Positions 62,330 to 64,000 of a stretch of DNA of 64,000 bases are shown here, piece after piece. The stretch spans positions 3,720,001 through 3,784,000 of the forward strand of contig NZ_CP022529.1 in assembly GCF_002237595.1 (NCBI RefSeq). Reading direction: 5' to 3'. Position 1 is the stretch's first letter. The number at the start of each line of letters is the position of its first letter. Origin of the DNA: Labrenzia sp. VG12. Its GTDB lineage: Bacteria > Pseudomonadota > Alphaproteobacteria > Rhizobiales > Stappiaceae. The notes beneath the pieces were generated by a model that saw only the letters and a list, made by a program, of their open reading frames with translations, did not search any database and was not told the DNA's origin. A program made the translations under genes and the position numbers.

Positions 62330-64000
62330 TCAACTGTCTTTGTTCGCCAGCGCGTTCAGCACTTCCTGCGAAGCCTTGTCCGTCAGACTGTCCACTTCAA
62401 CGCGGGCTTCGGCACGGGCAGCCCAGTCGCTGGCAGCCGCCTGTCCGGCTTCCGGCAGTTCCTTGTAGGCCGCCAGGGCGGACGCAAGATCGCCGGATTT
62501 CACCGCATTTTCCATGCGCTGCAATGCTGCGTTGGGCCCGTCGCCACTGCCGCTGCCAGACCGGCGCACGGTGATCAGCGACTGTGCACTGGTCAGAAGG
62601 CTGTCCAGGACATCGCCGGAGCGGTCCGGCTCGGAAAAGGTCTGGTAGACCTTGCGCGCAACCGGCGGAAACTGTGCGATCAGAACGGAGACCGGTTCGA
62701 CGCCTGTCTTGGCGTGGGCTTCGAGCGCCGCCAGGTCGATGTCGGACGGCAGTCCGGCCTTCACCGCGGCCAGTTCGGTTTCATAGGGACGGCCGGAATC
62801 AACCGCGGACTTGAGCGCGGAGACGGACAGCGCCCGGGCCGCAACCTCGCGGGCCGTTGCATCGCCCATCGTGGCCTCGACCGCTGCCAGTCTCTTGGAG
62901 ATGGCATCCAGCTCGGCGCGGACGCTTTCCAGCGCGGCCGTGTTGGCGGCACCGACGGACTTGATGTCCGCAGACAGGCTGGACAGTGTCTCGGTGGCGC
63001 GGGCCTGGCTGTCTGCCAGGGTCTTTAGCGACACGTCTGAGGTGGACACCGCCGTTTGGGCGGCTTTCGCCGTTGCTTCGGTGTTTGACAGCCGGGTTTC
63101 GACATCGCTCAGAGACGTTTTCAGATCACTCAGCTGGGTCTCAAGACCGGTCACCGAACCGGACAGCTTGTCCGCTTCAGAAGACGCAGACGTGGTGCTC
63201 GTTTCCAGTTCGGTCAGCTTTTTCTCCAGCGGCGACAGGTCGACAGGCGCCTGCGACTGGGAGGAGGTTTCAAGAGCGGCAATCCGCTCTTCGAGCGGCT
63301 TCAGGTCAACGGGCGTGCCGTCACCACTGTTGCCGGACACGGATGACAGATCACTGCGCAGACCTGCCATGTCCTGTTTCAGCGCCTCGACGGCCGGGGC
63401 GAGATCGGAGGATGCGGCAGAGGCTGCCTCGGAGAGCTTGCCTTCCAGCTCCGTCACCTTGCCTTCCAGCGCCGACACGGCACTGCCGACATCCTGGCTG
63501 GAAACGCTCGCGGTGACGTCACCGAGTTTGGCCTCCAGATCGGCAATCTTGCTTTCAGCTGCGCTCAGCGCGCTCGCCAGTTGCTGGTTCTGCTCCGGAT
63601 TGAGCTTGACCAGCCCGGCCTGATACAGACCGAAACCGCCCCCAAGCACCAGAATTCCGCCAATCACGGCTGCAATGAGCACACCGAAGGCACCGACGCC
63701 TCCGCGCTCTTCGGCGGCTGGCGGGCTGGAAAAGGAGGTCGATCCGGAGGAGCGCGAGGCACTCGAAGTGCTCGAGCTACTGCTGGAAGACGAGCTCGGC
63801 CGGCTGGACGAGGAACTTGTCGTGTTCCCCGCGGAAGACGGTTTGCTCGAAGACGAGGTCGTCGTGCTTTTCGTATCCGCAGACTTGCCGGCAGCGGACG
63901 CGGCAGACGTGGAACCCGTGCCTGAAGGCGATGTGCCCGTTGTCCCGCCCGGCCGGGTTGAGCTGTAGCCGGTCGATCCTGTCGGTGATGTTCCGGACCG
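62330..64000 (-). CDS. Mitofilin-like (COG4223/Mic60-related) membrane protein, 5' end cut
   Basis: Runs off the window on its start side; the frame stays open to base 64000. The visible part has about 100 residues extremely rich in Ser/Thr (runs such as SSSSSSSSSTSSAS), a single transmembrane helix (GVLIAAVIGGILVLGGGFGLYQ), a long coiled coil (about residues 130-350 of the visible chain, repeated EGKVTELEGKL-type heptads) and a C-terminal mitofilin-like domain (PVARKVYQTFSEPDRSGDVL..). Alphaproteobacterial relatives next to hemY are the bacterial Mic60 homologues, shaping inner membranes. The GTG at 63682 is only a chance opening: the preceding codons are coding. Confidence 0.85.
   Translation of the reverse strand, partial: RSGTSPTGSTGYSSTRPGGTTGTSPSGTGSTSAASAAGKSADTKSTTTSSSSKPSSAGNTTSSSSSRPSSSSSSSSSTSSASRSSGSTSFSSPPAAEERGGVGAFGVLIAAVIGGILVLGGGFGLYQAGLVKLNPEQNQQLASALSAAESKIADLEAKLGDVTASVSSQDVGSAVSALEGKVTELEGKLSEAASAASSDLAPAVEALKQDMAGLRSDLSSVSGNSGDGTPVDLKPLEERIAALETSSQSQAPVDLSPLEKKLTELETSTTSASSEADKLSGSVTGLETQLSDLKTSLSDVETRLSNTEATAKAAQTAVSTSDVSLKTLADSQARATETLSSLSADIKSVGAANTAALESVRAELDAISKRLAAVEATMGDATAREVAARALSVSALKSAVDSGRPYETELAAVKAGLPSDIDLAALEAHAKTGVEPVSVLIAQFPPVARKVYQTFSEPDRSGDVLDSLLTSAQSLITVRRSGSGSGDGPNAALQRMENAVKSGDLASALAAYKELPEAGQAAASDWAARAEARVEVDSLTDKASQEVLNALANKDS

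Noticed and set aside
63682..63968. Plus-strand Glu/Leu-rich frame opposite the Ser-rich region, and treating the Ser codon runs as a CRISPR or tandem repeat
   Set aside because: The repeats are degenerate Ser/Thr codons of one minus-strand reading frame, not conserved repeat-spacer units.

Overview
The window is one contiguous piece of chromosome from a GC-rich alphaproteobacterium, most likely a marine Hyphomicrobiales (Rhizobiales) member of the Stappiaceae type (Stappia/Labrenzia/Roseibium). The reasons are the gene order lysC-ptsP-prfA-prmC-DUF4167-clpB with ubiG divergent, the comF-grxC-nitrilase-DUF1178 operon, a MucR/Ros regulator, an Omp2b/RopA-type porin, a phasin, the mitofilin-like COG4223 gene beside hemY, and a 12-bp-armed palindromic repeat of a type common in Rhizobiales. 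Genus level is inference from gene content; no rRNA is present. Almost all of it looks like core genome: I see no insertion sequence, prophage, CRISPR array or obvious pseudogene.

Layout. 1-11 kb: the end of an M23 cell-wall peptidase, then a minus-strand housekeeping block (clpB, DUF4167, prmC, prfA, ptsP, lysC). 11-20 kb: ubiG plus an alpha/beta hydrolase, a phasin preceded by a perfect FNR/FixK-type box, DUF1178, a carbon-nitrogen hydrolase, glutaredoxin, ComF, a divergent methyltransferase-fold protein, an isolated Flp pilin, mutT, argJ and a parvulin-type PPIase. 20-28 kb: secA, then a membrane glycosyltransfer set (GT2, GtrA, GT-C/GT39), a class III nucleotide cyclase and a second hydrolase. 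28-40 kb: ferredoxin-reductase-type flavoprotein, chemoreceptor, DMT exporter, BrkB/YihY membrane protein, a 2-methylsuccinyl-CoA-dehydrogenase-like acyl-CoA dehydrogenase, YkvA, infC with an AUU start, and a Cache-type histidine kinase. 40-47 kb: porin and mucR separated by about 700 bp of AT-rich DNA with an 18-bp perfect palindrome; then a GlxA-type regulator, MBL hydrolase, Gfo/Idh/MocA oxidoreductase, a ClpP-like COG3904 protein and ppk2.

47.3-55.9 kb is a leucine/isovalerate degradation operon under a TetR regulator with its own near-perfect operator: methylcrotonyl-CoA carboxylase beta and alpha subunits, an acyl-CoA synthetase, HMG-CoA lyase and a methylglutaconyl-CoA hydratase. An ASCH-domain gene and a macro-domain gene are inserted between the two carboxylase subunits with 1-4 nt junctions. 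No isovaleryl-CoA dehydrogenase lies in the cluster. 56-64 kb: a membrane protein, an orphan double-receiver response regulator, two tandem paralogous secreted solute-binding-like proteins, tRNA-Thr(CGU), hemY and a mitofilin-like gene with a long Ser/Thr-rich N-terminal region that runs off the window.

The points most worth a second look are the ASCH/macro insertion in the leucine operon, the FNR-type box before the phasin, the tandem secreted paralogs, the Ser/Thr-rich mitofilin-like protein and the AT-rich porin/mucR intergenic region.
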